A stretch of DNA of 64,000 nt from Amycolatopsis mediterranei (lineage in GTDB: Bacteria; Actinomycetota; Actinomycetes; Mycobacteriales; Pseudonocardiaceae), in NCBI RefSeq assembly GCF_026017845.1, contig NZ_CP100416.1:8423416-8487415 (forward strand). Direction: 5' to 3'. Position 1 is the first letter of the stretch; every line of letters starts with the position of its first letter. Shown in pieces: positions 8,099-16,281 of this stretch. Both the position numbers and the translations under genes were made by a program. Below the pieces are notes generated by a model, which saw nothing but the letters and a program-made list of their open reading frames with translations, made no database searches and had not been told where the DNA came from.

Positions 8099-8848
8099 AT
8101 GCGATTCGAAGACAAGGTCGTCCTCGTCACCGGCGGCGGCACCGGCATCGGCCGGGCGGCGGCGATCGCCTTCGCCGGTGAGGGCGCAGCCGTGCTGGTC
8201 ACCGGTCCGGACGAGGAACCACTCCGGCAGACCGTCAAGGAAATCGAGACGCACGGCGGCACGGCCGGCTACCTCGTCGGCGACATGACCGACGAATCCG
8301 ACGTCCGGGCCGCGGTCGACGCCGCCGTGCACCGGCACGGCGGGCTGGACGTGGCGTTCAACAACGCCGGCATCATGGTGCCCGGGCCGCTGGCCGACCT
8401 GGACCCGGAAACCTGGGCGAAGGGCCTGTCGGTGGCCACGATGACCTGGCTGTCGATGAAGCACGAGATCGCCCACATGCGCGCGCACGGCGGCGGGGTG
8501 ATCGTCAACATGTCGTCGATCATCGGCACCCGCCGGACCATTCCCGGAACCGGCGCGTACGGTGCGGCGAAAGCGGCGATCAGCTCCATCACGCGCACCG
8601 CGGCTCTGGAGAACATCGGGGCCGGTGTGCGCATCAACAGCGTGAGTCCGGGCCCGGTGGCCACCCCGTTCTCGCTCATCCGCGGCGAGACCGAGGACGA
8701 GCAGGCGGCCCGGATGCGCAGCGCCCTGCCGATCGGCCGGGTCGGCAGCCTCGACGAGGTGGTCGGCACCGTGCTCTGGCTCGCCTCGGAGGACTCCGGG
8801 TTCGCCGTCGGCACCGAGGTCGTCATCGACGGTGGCGCGACGGCATGA
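8099..8848 (+). CDS. Short-chain dehydrogenase/reductase (classical SDR)
   Basis: A 249-residue classical SDR with all hallmarks: cofactor loop VTGGGTGIG (about residues 10-18), structural NNAG (about 89-92), catalytic Ser in NMSSIIG, and the YxxxK pair in GAYGAAKAA (about residues 155-160). C-terminus VGTEVVIDGGATA is the standard SDR ending. Acts in the cytoplasm as an alcohol dehydrogenase or ketoreductase. Being 2 bases after the LLM gene, it probably acts on the same substrate path. The residue after the second strand (VTGPDEEP) is not arginine, so cofactor preference is open. Confidence 0.92.
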   Translation: MRFEDKVVLVTGGGTGIGRAAAIAFAGEGAAVLVTGPDEEPLRQTVKEIETHGGTAGYLVGDMTDESDVRAAVDAAVHRHGGLDVAFNNAGIMVPGPLADLDPETWAKGLSVATMTWLSMKHEIAHMRAHGGGVIVNMSSIIGTRRTIPGTGAYGAAKAAISSITRTAALENIGAGVRINSVSPGPVATPFSLIRGETEDEQAARMRSALPIGRVGSLDEVVGTVLWLASEDSGFAVGTEVVIDGGATA

Positions 8849-8887
8849 TCCGCGGCGGTGCCTCGCCCGGGCCGTTCCCGGGACGGC

Positions 8888-9778
8888 TCAGGCGAAGCAC
8901 ACGCTGACCACGGCGGGTTCGGCGCGGATCGCCTGCCGGACCCGCTGCCGGAACGCGGCGGTGAGGATGTCCGCCGGCAGCAGGTCGCGGCCTTGCTCCG
9001 GCGGATCCGCCGTGCCGAACGCCCGGACGGCGAGCGCGGCGAACGCCTCGTCGGCGCCGACCAGCCGGGCGTGCACGAACCGCCGGCTGAGCTGCTCGCG
9101 CAGGTCGCCCGGGCACTGGCCGACCAGGACCGCGCACACGCCGTCGTCGGTGGCGGCGACCAGGGCGTGCCCGAGCGCGCAGCCGGCCTCGGCGAAGCGG
9201 ATCACGGTGCCCAGGCCGCCCGACCGGAACGACGAGGGCGTCATGCCGAGAATGTCCCGGATCACCGTGTAGAAATGCCCGTTGGACCGGAACCCCGACC
9301 GGTAGATCGCCTCGGATATCGAGGGCGCGACGGCGAGCTCGTGCCGCACGCGGTTCTCCCGGGCGTCGGTGAGATAGGCGTGCGGCGTCACCCCGGTGTA
9401 CAGCTTGAACATCCGCTGGAAGTGGAACCGGCTCAGCCCGGCCTCGCGGGCCAGCTCGTCGAAGTTGGGCGAGGAGCAGCCGTCGCACTCGGCCAGCGAG
9501 CGGCAGATCCGGGTGATCGTGGCGGCATACCATTCCCGCAGCCCTGGCCCGTCCGGCTGGCAGCGGCGGCACGGGCGGTACCCCTCCTCCCGGGCCTGGG
9601 CGGCGGTGTCGTAGAAGGTGACGTTCTCCCGCCGCGCCGGCCGGGTGCCGCAGGACGGCCGGCTGTACCGGCCGGTGGTCCGGACTACGTAGTAGAACGC
9701 GCCGTCGGCCCGGGAATCCCGCTCCTGGACGGCTCGCCACCGCTCGTCTTCACTGACATACGGCCGTTCGTCGTCCAT
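8888..9778 (-). CDS. Ada-like AraC-type regulator lacking both methyl-acceptor cysteines
   Basis: A 296-residue protein with three Ada modules: Ada zinc-binding domain (residues 10-75), AraC double helix-turn-helix (about 85-190, with FNELAREAGLSRFHFQRMFK-like helices) and the beginning of the alkyltransferase domain. In Ada the motif is FCRPSC with the first Cys accepting methyl from phosphotriesters; here it reads YSRPSC (Cys to Ser, residue 39), while the other zinc ligands (Cys43, CRRC 70-73) remain. The C-terminal domain stops shortly after FRQRVRQAIRAEPA, before the PCHR active site. Neither methyl transfer can occur. It may still bind DNA, or be a relic in decay. Convergent with the SDR gene. 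Confidence 0.8.
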   Translation of the reverse strand: MDDERPYVSEDERWRAVQERDSRADGAFYYVVRTTGRYSRPSCGTRPARRENVTFYDTAAQAREEGYRPCRRCQPDGPGLREWYAATITRICRSLAECDGCSSPNFDELAREAGLSRFHFQRMFKLYTGVTPHAYLTDARENRVRHELAVAPSISEAIYRSGFRSNGHFYTVIRDILGMTPSSFRSGGLGTVIRFAEAGCALGHALVAATDDGVCAVLVGQCPGDLREQLSRRFVHARLVGADEAFAALAVRAFGTADPPEQGRDLLPADILTAAFRQRVRQAIRAEPAVVSVCFA

Positions 9779-9888
9779 CGTGCAACTCCGAGCTCGGGTA
9801 ACGCGGGAACGACGTCCTCGCCTGAACTGGACGAGGAAACGCTCCTGGTGATGACCGGGTCCGTGGCAGACCAGCGGGCCGTCCTCAT

Positions 9889-9963
9889 GGGACGGTCGCC
9901 GATCTTCGCCCTGACCAGCTTGTAGTACTCGCCGTCGAAGGCGGTCTTCCCCCCGCGAACCAC
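9889..9963 (-). pseudogene. Short scrap of an LLM oxidoreductase gene
   Basis: Twenty-five codons read TAFDGEYYKLVRAKIGDRP, which resembles the middle of LLM enzymes; the intact LLM at 14562-15509 has AKFDGKYYQVNSAINQP at the equivalent place. Nothing before or after it in any frame continues the family. It lies between the Ada-like and P450 genes on the same strand. The match is short, so confidence is limited. Confidence 0.35.
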
Positions 9964-9987
9964 TCTACGAGACGGGCTGGACCCGGC

Positions 9988-11256
9988 TCAGGCCGCGACG
10001 GTGCGGTCCGCGCCGGATCGCGTTGCCGCAAGGCGAACCGGCACCGAGCGGTACCCGTTCATGATGAAGGTGGGCGTCGCCTGCAGCTCCGTCCGGTCCA
10101 CGGCCAGCTCCAGGTCGGGGAACCTGGCGAACAGCTTGCCCAGGCCGATCTTGACCTCCTCGCGGGCGATCGCCCAGCCGAGGCAGAAGTGCGGACCGAC
10201 ACCGAAGGCGAGGTGCGTCTTTTCGGCACGGTCCACATCGAACTCGCCGGCCGTGTCGCCGTGCACCTCCGGGTCGCGGCCGACACCGGCGTAGTTGACC
10301 AGAATCGCGTCGCCCCGGGGAATCGTGACGCCGTCGATGTCGATGTCCTCGACCGCGTAACGCAACGGCAGGTGTGCCACCGGGCCCTCGATCCGCAGCC
10401 CCTCTTCGATCGCCTCGTCCCAGGAGACCTCGCCGGCGAGCACGCGGTCGAGCTGCTCGCGGTGGGTCAGCAGCTCCACCAGGAACTTGCCGAGGAAGTC
10501 GACCGTGGTCGAGGTGCCGGCACCGAGGATGGCGAAGAGCGTGCCCAGCAGCTCTTCCTGGGTCAGCTTGGAGTTCTCGTCGTCCCGGGCGAGGATCAGG
10601 TCGCTGGTGATGTCCTCGCCGGGGTCGTGCTGCTTGAGCTCGATGAGATCGGCGATCGCGCTCTGCCACCCGATCAGCAGCGCCTGGGCCTCCTCCGGGC
10701 TCACCGTAGTGTTCACCATCATGTCCATGACCTGGGCGGTCTTGGCCCGGGACTGCTCGGACATGCCCAGCATGTCGGCCATCAACCGGGCCGGTAGCGG
10801 ATAGCAGAACCGTTCCCGCAGGTCCACGACCTCGCCGGGGGCGACGGCGCCGAGGCTGTCGACCAGCTCGTCGACCAGTTCCTCGATCCGCGGCCGCAGC
10901 GCCTCGATCCGCTTGGGGCTGAACGCCTTGCTGACCAGCCGACGCAGCCGCACCTGGTTCTTGCCGGTCGCGGTGGCCATGTTGTCCATGGTGATCCAGC
11001 TGATGAGCTCCCAGTCGGGCGGGATCTCGTTGTTGACGAAGGCGGTCCAGTGGTCCCGGGCGCTCTTGGTGACCAGCGGGTCCTTGAGGATCTGCTTGGC
11101 GCCCGAGTAGTGGTTGACCGACCAGACCACGACGCCGCCGGGCAGCTCGACCTGGGTGGCCGGACCTCGCCGGCGCAGCTCGTCGGCTTCGGCGTGGATG
11201 TCGGTACCTGCGGGGTCCAGTGCGAACGGGCATCGACCGGTAGCGTGATCGTCCAC
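9988..11256 (-). CDS. Cytochrome P450 (bacterial class I type)
   Basis: A 422-residue soluble P450. I-helix motif LGAGTSTTVDF (oxygen-activating Ala-Gly-Thr), K-helix EGLR (ExxR) and haem loop FGVGPHFCLGWAIAREE with the thiolate Cys (about residue 357) are all intact. Start is GTG 11256, preceded by GGGAGG with good spacing. Such enzymes hydroxylate or oxidise small lipophilic substrates and require a ferredoxin and reductase; none is encoded nearby, so it would rely on others. Its setting among LLM, SDR and FAD-oxidase genes suggests a specialised-metabolite tailoring role. Confidence 0.93.
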   Translation of the reverse strand: MDDHATGRCPFALDPAGTDIHAEADELRRRGPATQVELPGGVVVWSVNHYSGAKQILKDPLVTKSARDHWTAFVNNEIPPDWELISWITMDNMATATGKNQVRLRRLVSKAFSPKRIEALRPRIEELVDELVDSLGAVAPGEVVDLRERFCYPLPARLMADMLGMSEQSRAKTAQVMDMMVNTTVSPEEAQALLIGWQSAIADLIELKQHDPGEDITSDLILARDDENSKLTQEELLGTLFAILGAGTSTTVDFLGKFLVELLTHREQLDRVLAGEVSWDEAIEEGLRIEGPVAHLPLRYAVEDIDIDGVTIPRGDAILVNYAGVGRDPEVHGDTAGEFDVDRAEKTHLAFGVGPHFCLGWAIAREEVKIGLGKLFARFPDLELAVDRTELQATPTFIMNGYRSVPVRLAATRSGADRTVAA

Positions 11257-11674
11257 TGTGGCCTCCCTTCTCGTGTGGGTCCAGCATGTCCAAGTGCGAC
11301 CACCCGCACTACTCCGGTCGTGCTCTCCTGCTCGGGCCCGATCGCGGCCCGGTCGTTGGCAGAAGGCCAGGTAACGGTGTGCATCCGGCCGGGCACGCAG
11401 CCGGAGCGGAACCGGGCCGTCCTTCTTCGAGGTTGCTGATTCACTGGCGCGGAGCCGGTCCGCGACGGCACGCTCCTGTTCAGCGGCACCACTTCTCCCA
11501 GATTGCTGCGTCCGTTCTGCCGGTCTTCCAACGTGCTCCGTCGCGCCGCGGCGATGGTCGAACTCGTCCGGTCGTGGATAGCCTCGGCGGTGGTGCGCGG
11601 GCCCCGGATCCGATTCCCGTTTTCGGGTCGGGTGGGAAACACGCGGCCGACGAACCGGTGCGCTGGAGGAGTGA
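11257..11674. promoter_or_regulatory. Divergent intergenic region between P450 and sigma factor genes
   Basis: About 418 bases with no recognisable coding frame. It must hold the promoters for the P450 (minus) and the ECF sigma factor (plus). The only sites I can point to are the ribosome binding sites: GGGAGG for the P450 and GGAGGA (11665-11670) for the sigma gene. Confidence 0.4.
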
Positions 11675-12394
11675 ATGATGACGACTCGAGCCGCCGCCGA
11701 CTGCGAGGAATTCGTGCGGCACACCGAGCAGTTCCGGCGGCAGCTGTTCGCGCACTGCCGACGGCTGATGGGTTCGGTGGACGACGCCGAGGACGCCGTC
11801 CAGGAGACCTACCTGCGGGCCTGGCGCGCGTTCGGCGCCTTCGAGGGCCGTTCCTCGGTGCGCACCTGGCTGTTCCGGATCGCCACCAACACCTGCCTGA
11901 CCGCGATGCGCCAGCGCCACCACAACGTGCTGCCCGCGGGCCTCGCGGGACCCGACGACGAGGCGGCCATGGCCGTCCTGGCGGCGGCCTGGCGCGGCCA
12001 GGAGATGCCGCCCCAGCACGGCTTCGCCGATCCCGCGGAGATCGTTGCGCTGCGCGAAAACCTGCGCCTGGCCCTCATGGCCAGCCTCGAGTACCTGCCC
12101 GCCCGGCAGCGGGTCGTGCTGATCCTGCGCGACGTCCTGGACTGGCCGGCCAGCGAGGTCGCCGAGCTGCTTGAGACCACCACCGACGGGGTCAAGAGCA
12201 CCCTCAAACGCGCGCGTACCCGGATCCTGCAGGAGGCCCCGGTCGCCGAGGACGTGGTCGAGGTCGCCGAACCCGGCCGGCGCGCCCTCCTCGACCGGTA
12301 CATCTCCGCCTTCCAGAACTCCGACGCGACGGCCCTGCGCAACGTGCTGCGCCACGACGCCGTCCACGAAACCCTCGCCATGGCCGTCGCTTAG
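11675..12394 (+). CDS. ECF sigma-70 factor with truncated C-terminal SnoaL domain
   Basis: A 239-residue ECF sigma factor. Region 2 includes DAEDAVQETYLRAWRAF (residues about 34-50) and RTWLFRIATNTCL; region 4 includes LPARQRVVLILRDVLDWPASEVAELL and the recognition helix TTDGVKSTLKRAR. Close relatives of the SigG/ECF56 type carry a SnoaL-like C-terminal domain and are about 310-330 residues. Here that domain starts (LLDRYISAFQNSDATAL) but stops after about 35 residues at MAVA. The stop coincides with a sequence change at 12392, suggesting a deletion or insertion scar. In such factors the SnoaL domain modulates activity, so this one may be deregulated or dead. ATG 11675 is chosen for the GGAGGA upstream. 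Confidence 0.82.
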   Translation: MMTTRAAADCEEFVRHTEQFRRQLFAHCRRLMGSVDDAEDAVQETYLRAWRAFGAFEGRSSVRTWLFRIATNTCLTAMRQRHHNVLPAGLAGPDDEAAMAVLAAAWRGQEMPPQHGFADPAEIVALRENLRLALMASLEYLPARQRVVLILRDVLDWPASEVAELLETTTDGVKSTLKRARTRILQEAPVAEDVVEVAEPGRRALLDRYISAFQNSDATALRNVLRHDAVHETLAMAVA

Positions 12395-12460
12395 GGCGTG
12401 TCTGACCATCTCGGTTGGTTGCGGGGATCATTTACGCGAACTGGCGGTCGGAAATTGAAA

Positions 12461-12499
12461 AAGCGTCCCTCCGCGCGCTGAGCGTGGGGAGGGACGCTT
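12461..12499 (-). terminator. Rho-independent terminator of the FAD-oxidase gene
   Basis: Arms AAGCGTCCCTCC (12461-12472) and GGAGGGACGCTT (12488-12499) form a perfect 12-base-pair stem. Read on the minus strand it is followed by TTTCAATTTC. It lies just downstream of the minus-strand oxidase. Confidence 0.8.
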
Positions 12500-12518
12500 C
12501 CGTCAGGAGCCACACGGC

Positions 12519-14195
12519 CTACGTGGTGCCGATGGACTGGCGGTGGTGGAAGAAGTTGAGCGGATCCCAGCGGCGCTTGGCCTGCAGCAGCCGGGCGTAG
12601 TTTCCCTTGTAGTACAGGGTGTACCAGGGAGTGCCGGACTTGTTGAAGTTCGGGTCGCTCAGGTCGCCGTCCGGGTAGTTGACGTAGCAGCCGTCCGTGA
12701 CGTCGTTGGGCACGGGCACGCCGCCGGTGTCGGCGTAGGTGTCCGCGTAGCCGCGGCGCATCCAGTCGATGTGCTTGGTGTCCTCGGCGGGGTCGATCCA
12801 CTGCGCGGACCAGAGCATCTTGAACGCCGCGCCGCGGTGCGGAATCGCCGTCGCCGCCGGGTCGACGACGCTCGCCTGCCCGCCGTACGGGGTGAACTGC
12901 ACGCCCGCCAGGGGGTTGCTGATCGCGGTGCTGGTGAGGTGCCGGTACACCGCGGCGATCTGGTTGTCCGGGAAGTTGCCGCGCATGAACGTCGACTTGT
13001 ACTCCGCCCGGTAGGTCGGGTCGTTCAGCGGCGGGTTCGTCGTGCCCAGCATGCGGGTCGCCTCGAGCCAGGGCAGCTGCCGCGCCTGGACCAGCTCCGG
13101 CATCGGGCTGATCTCGGCCATCCGGTTGGTGAGCGGGACGTGCGTGGCCGTGACACCGTTCTGCATGTAGGCGATGTAGGTGTCCAGGATCGTGTGGGCG
13201 TTGGGGACCGTCGCGTCGACCTGGGTGATGAGCCCGATCTGGCCGTTGGACTGGTGGTTGAGCAGCAGGTAGCTCGTCACCACCCGGTTCGGGTTGTCCG
13301 CCCCGCGGTTGGCGACGTGCCAGCTCGCGTAGTTCCGCGCCAGCCGGGTGAACTGGTCCTGGGTGAGGCTGCTCCAGTTGTAGGCGATCGCGCTGATGAG
13401 CACGTCGTGCGGCGGGCGCGGCAGCATGGTCCGCGGATCGGAACCGGTGGCGCCGGGCGTCTTGAACCAGTAACGGGTGATGACGCCGAAGTTCCCGCCG
13501 CCGCCACCGGTGTGCGCCCACCACAGGTCCCGGTTCGGGTCGTTCGCCTCCCGGGTCGCCACCACGGCACGAGCGGTTCCGTTGGCGTCGACGACGACCA
13601 CCTCGACCGCGTAGAGGTGGTCCACGACAAGACCGTTGACCCGGACCAGCGGCCCCCACCCGCCGCCGGCGACGTGCCCGCCGGCGGCGACCGAGTAGCA
13701 GAAGCCGGCCGGGACCGTCACCCCCCACTGCTTGTACAGGGTCTTGTAGATCTCCAGCATCGTCGCGCCGGACTCGATGGCGACCGCGTTCATCGCCGGG
13801 TCGTAGTACACGTTGTTCATCATGGTCATGTCCACGACGACCTTGACGTCCGGGTTGAAGATGAAATCCTCGTAGCAGTGCCCGCTGGAAATGACCGTCA
13901 GCCGCTTCTTGTACGTGACGGCCTCCTGGACGACCTGCACGACCTGATCCGTGCAGTTGACGATCCGCACGGATTCCGGCGTGCCGATGTACCGGGTGTT
14001 GAGGCCGCGCACGCAGTCGGCGTATTGCGGATCATTCGGCGTCACGGCCACAGCTGACGGTATTGCACTCTTGCTCGTATTGTCGTTACCACCCTGAGCG
14101 GCCGATGCCGCCATGAGCCCACCTCCGGCTAGCTGTGCGATTCCCACCACACCGGCTCCGAGCACGGCGCGGCGCCCCAGGTTACCGTCAGCCAT
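12519..14195 (-). CDS. Tat-exported FAD-linked oxidase (berberine-bridge/AknOx type)
   Basis: A 558-residue protein. The N-terminus has a twin-arginine signal (LGRRAVLGAGVVGIAQLAGG) ending near ASAAQG. The PCMH-type FAD domain contains SSGHCYEDF with the His (about residue 105) that forms the 8-alpha-histidyl bond, and GFCYSVAAGGHVAGGGWG with the Cys (about 166) that forms the second, 6-S-cysteinyl bond. The C-terminus WDPLNFFHHRQSI is a BBE domain. Bicovalent enzymes of this family (AknOx, Dbv29, GilR, glucooligosaccharide oxidase) oxidise sugars, lactols or alcohols with O2. ATG 14195 follows GGAGGAC. It would act outside the membrane. Confidence 0.9.
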   Translation of the reverse strand: MADGNLGRRAVLGAGVVGIAQLAGGGLMAASAAQGGNDNTSKSAIPSAVAVTPNDPQYADCVRGLNTRYIGTPESVRIVNCTDQVVQVVQEAVTYKKRLTVISSGHCYEDFIFNPDVKVVVDMTMMNNVYYDPAMNAVAIESGATMLEIYKTLYKQWGVTVPAGFCYSVAAGGHVAGGGWGPLVRVNGLVVDHLYAVEVVVVDANGTARAVVATREANDPNRDLWWAHTGGGGGNFGVITRYWFKTPGATGSDPRTMLPRPPHDVLISAIAYNWSSLTQDQFTRLARNYASWHVANRGADNPNRVVTSYLLLNHQSNGQIGLITQVDATVPNAHTILDTYIAYMQNGVTATHVPLTNRMAEISPMPELVQARQLPWLEATRMLGTTNPPLNDPTYRAEYKSTFMRGNFPDNQIAAVYRHLTSTAISNPLAGVQFTPYGGQASVVDPAATAIPHRGAAFKMLWSAQWIDPAEDTKHIDWMRRGYADTYADTGGVPVPNDVTDGCYVNYPDGDLSDPNFNKSGTPWYTLYYKGNYARLLQAKRRWDPLNFFHHRQSIGTT

Positions 14196-14561
14196 GGAGT
14201 CCTCCAAAGTTAGGCTTAACGAACACGACTTCACCGGTGTCCCCACCGTTCACCCGTGCCGGGTGAAACCACCGATTCGATTACCGACGGTACCCGGCGC
14301 CCGTTCCGCGGGCGCTCCAAATGTTGCTGTCACTTTGAACCGGAGTAGCCCTTCCGAGCGGCTGCGTAATCGCTACAGCGCAGGCCGACTGTCCACAAGG
14401 AACGATCAAGAAACCTCCGGCTCCGATCACCCACAGTGAAAAGATTTCGCCGCCGATACGGCGGGAAAGAAAGTTGTTGACGGTGCGCTCCCTTTCGCCG
14501 CCCGCGCCGGTCTGTACGTGGTGACAAGACGAACGACCCGACCGAAAGAGAGGTGTGCACG
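14196..14561. promoter_or_regulatory. Divergent promoter region between FAD oxidase and LLM genes
   Basis: No gene seen in about 366 bases. It contains a short perfect dyad, CCGCCG-ATA-CGGCGG (14450-14464), about 100 bases ahead of the LLM start, which could be a regulator site. The oxidase ribosome binding site GGAGGAC lies at its left edge. Confidence 0.4.
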
Positions 14562-15509
14562 TTGGCTATCAAGCATGGTGTGTTCCTGCCCCAGGGCTTC
14601 TCGCTGGAGCTCGCGGGCATGCAGGACCCAGCCGAGGCGTACCAGGCACTGACCCGCGTGGCGAAGGCCGCGGACGAGAACGGCTACGAGACGGTGTGGG
14701 TGGCCGACCACCTCCACAACGCGATGAACACCCAGCACATGCTGTTCGAGTGCTGGACGACCACCACCGCCCTGCTGACCGCGACCGAGCGGGTCCGCGT
14801 CGGCACCATGGTCACCGGCAACGGTTACCGCAATCCCGCGCTGCAGGCCAAGATGGCCTCGACGCTGGACGTGATCTCCGGCGGCCGGTTCACCTTCGGC
14901 ATCGGCGCCGGCTGGTGGGAGCCCGACTACCTGGGCTACGGGTACGAGTACCCGGACGCCGCCGAGCGGCTGCGCCGGCTCGACGAGGCCTTGCAGGTCA
15001 TCCTCGCGATGTGGACCCAGGAAGAGGCCAAGTTCGACGGGAAGTACTACCAGGTCAACAGTGCGATCAACCAGCCGAAGGGCATTCAGCAGCCGCACAT
15101 TCCGCTGCTGATCGCCGGTGGCGGCGAAAAGGTGACGCTCAAGCTGGTGGCCAAGTACGGCGACCAGTGCAACGTCGCCGGTGACCCGGCCTTGCTCGCG
15201 CACAAGTTCGAGGTGCTGAAGAACCACTGCACCGCGGTCGGGCGCGACTTCGACAGCATTCACAAGACCTCGCTCACCCTGTGCATCATCGCCGACACCG
15301 ACGAGGAGGCCGCGCAGCAGGTTCCGCCGTGGGCGCCCAGCGTGTTCCCCGGTGACGTCGCCGAATACGGGTTGATCGGGACGATCGACACCGTTCGCGA
15401 CCGGCTCGCCGCCTACGAGGCCGCCGGCGTGGACGAACTGGTCATCACATTCGTCGACGCCCTGGAACTGACCACGATCCAGCGGTACGCGCAGGAATTC
15501 CTGCAGTAG
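14562..15509 (+). CDS. LLM class F420-dependent oxidoreductase
   Basis: A 315-residue luciferase-like enzyme. It starts AIKHGVFLPQG, has ENGYETVWVADHLH, VGTMVTGNGYRNPAL, LDVISGGRFTFGIGAGW and FDGKYYQVNSAI, matching actinobacterial F420-dependent LLM enzymes of the TIGR03560-like kind. TTG 14562 is preferred over GTG 14553 because the AGAGAGG ribosome binding site would abut the GTG but lies eight bases before the TTG. The GGGEK loop precedes the predicted phosphate-binding region. A strong hairpin follows the gene, then the DHFR-like gene. Substrate unknown; it shares only moderate similarity with the LLM at 7134-8096. Confidence 0.88.
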   Translation: MAIKHGVFLPQGFSLELAGMQDPAEAYQALTRVAKAADENGYETVWVADHLHNAMNTQHMLFECWTTTTALLTATERVRVGTMVTGNGYRNPALQAKMASTLDVISGGRFTFGIGAGWWEPDYLGYGYEYPDAAERLRRLDEALQVILAMWTQEEAKFDGKYYQVNSAINQPKGIQQPHIPLLIAGGGEKVTLKLVAKYGDQCNVAGDPALLAHKFEVLKNHCTAVGRDFDSIHKTSLTLCIIADTDEEAAQQVPPWAPSVFPGDVAEYGLIGTIDTVRDRLAAYEAAGVDELVITFVDALELTTIQRYAQEFLQ

Positions 15510-15540
15510 TAGCGTAACCGGGGATTGGTCGGGTCAGTTC

Positions 15541-15577
15541 GTGGACCGCGCCCGCCGAAAGCGCGGGCGCGGTCCAC
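15541..15577 (+). terminator. Strong hairpin between LLM and DHFR-like genes
   Basis: A perfect 15-base-pair stem (15541-15555 with 15563-15577, GTGGACCGCGCCCGC and its complement) closes a 7-base loop. There is no U tract, and the downstream ribosome binding site GAAGGAGGG begins 8 bases later, so it may attenuate rather than fully terminate. Confidence 0.6.
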
Positions 15578-15597
15578 CGGCATGAAGGAGGGACACA

Positions 15598-16173
15598 TTG
15601 CGGAAGATCATTGTTTCGACCCTGGTGACGACCGACGGCATCGTAGAGGATCCGGGCGGGATGACCGGCTTCGAGCACGGCGGTTGGGCGAACCGGTATT
15701 TCAACGAAGAGGTCGGAAAACGATCACTTGAACGCCTGGGGTCCTGTGACTACTTCCTGTGCGGCCGGCACACCTACGAGATGTTTTCGAAGGCGTGGCC
15801 GAACGTCGCCGGACCGTACGCCGACCGGCTGAACGCGATTCCGAAACTGGTCGCCTCGACGACCCTGACCGAACCGCTCACCTGGAACGCGAGCCTGCTG
15901 AACGGCGACGCGATCGGCGCGCTGAAGAAGCTCAAGGAAGAGGACGGCCAGGACATCCTGATGTACGGCAGCGTCACGCTGATGCGCTCGCTGCTGCACA
16001 ACGGACTGGTCGACCAGCTGGATCTCATGGTCTGCCCGGTCGTCCTCGGCACCGGGCAGCGACTGTTCGGCGAGGGTGGTCCGGCGCTGGAGCTGGAGCT
16101 CACCGGGCACACCCGCCTCGACACCGGCATCGCCATCCTGAGCTACCACCCCCAGCCGCCCGCGACGAGCTGA
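15598..16173 (+). CDS. Dihydrofolate reductase family (RibD C-terminal-like) protein
   Basis: A 191-residue protein with the DHFR/RibD-C fold: N-terminal strand KIIVSTLVTTDGI, central helix-strand YFLCGRHTYEMFSKAWP, PKLVASTTL, the DILMYGSVTLMRSLLHNGLVD block and the PVVLGTGQRLFGEG loop, all standard for actinobacterial YyaP/YwjB-like proteins. TTG 15598 is the start, five bases after GAAGGAGGG. These proteins are probably NAD(P)H-dependent reductases with unknown substrate; they are not the essential folate enzyme. Probably co-functional with the LLM upstream. Confidence 0.9.
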   Translation: MRKIIVSTLVTTDGIVEDPGGMTGFEHGGWANRYFNEEVGKRSLERLGSCDYFLCGRHTYEMFSKAWPNVAGPYADRLNAIPKLVASTTLTEPLTWNASLLNGDAIGALKKLKEEDGQDILMYGSVTLMRSLLHNGLVDQLDLMVCPVVLGTGQRLFGEGGPALELELTGHTRLDTGIAILSYHPQPPATS

Positions 16174-16195
16174 GCACCGCGGCGGTCACACCCGG

Positions 16196-16241
16196 ACCGA
16201 TGCCTCGGATCCCCGTAGCACAAGGGATCCGAGGCATCGGT
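16196..16241. terminator. Bidirectional hairpin between convergent genes
   Basis: Arms at 16196-16213 and 16224-16241 (ACCGATGCCTCGGATCCC and its complement) form an 18-base-pair stem with a 10-base loop between the DHFR-like and MFS genes. Confidence 0.75.
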
Positions 16242-16281
16242 CGGTTGTGGACACACAGGCACCGTGCCGGGCCATCCGCCG

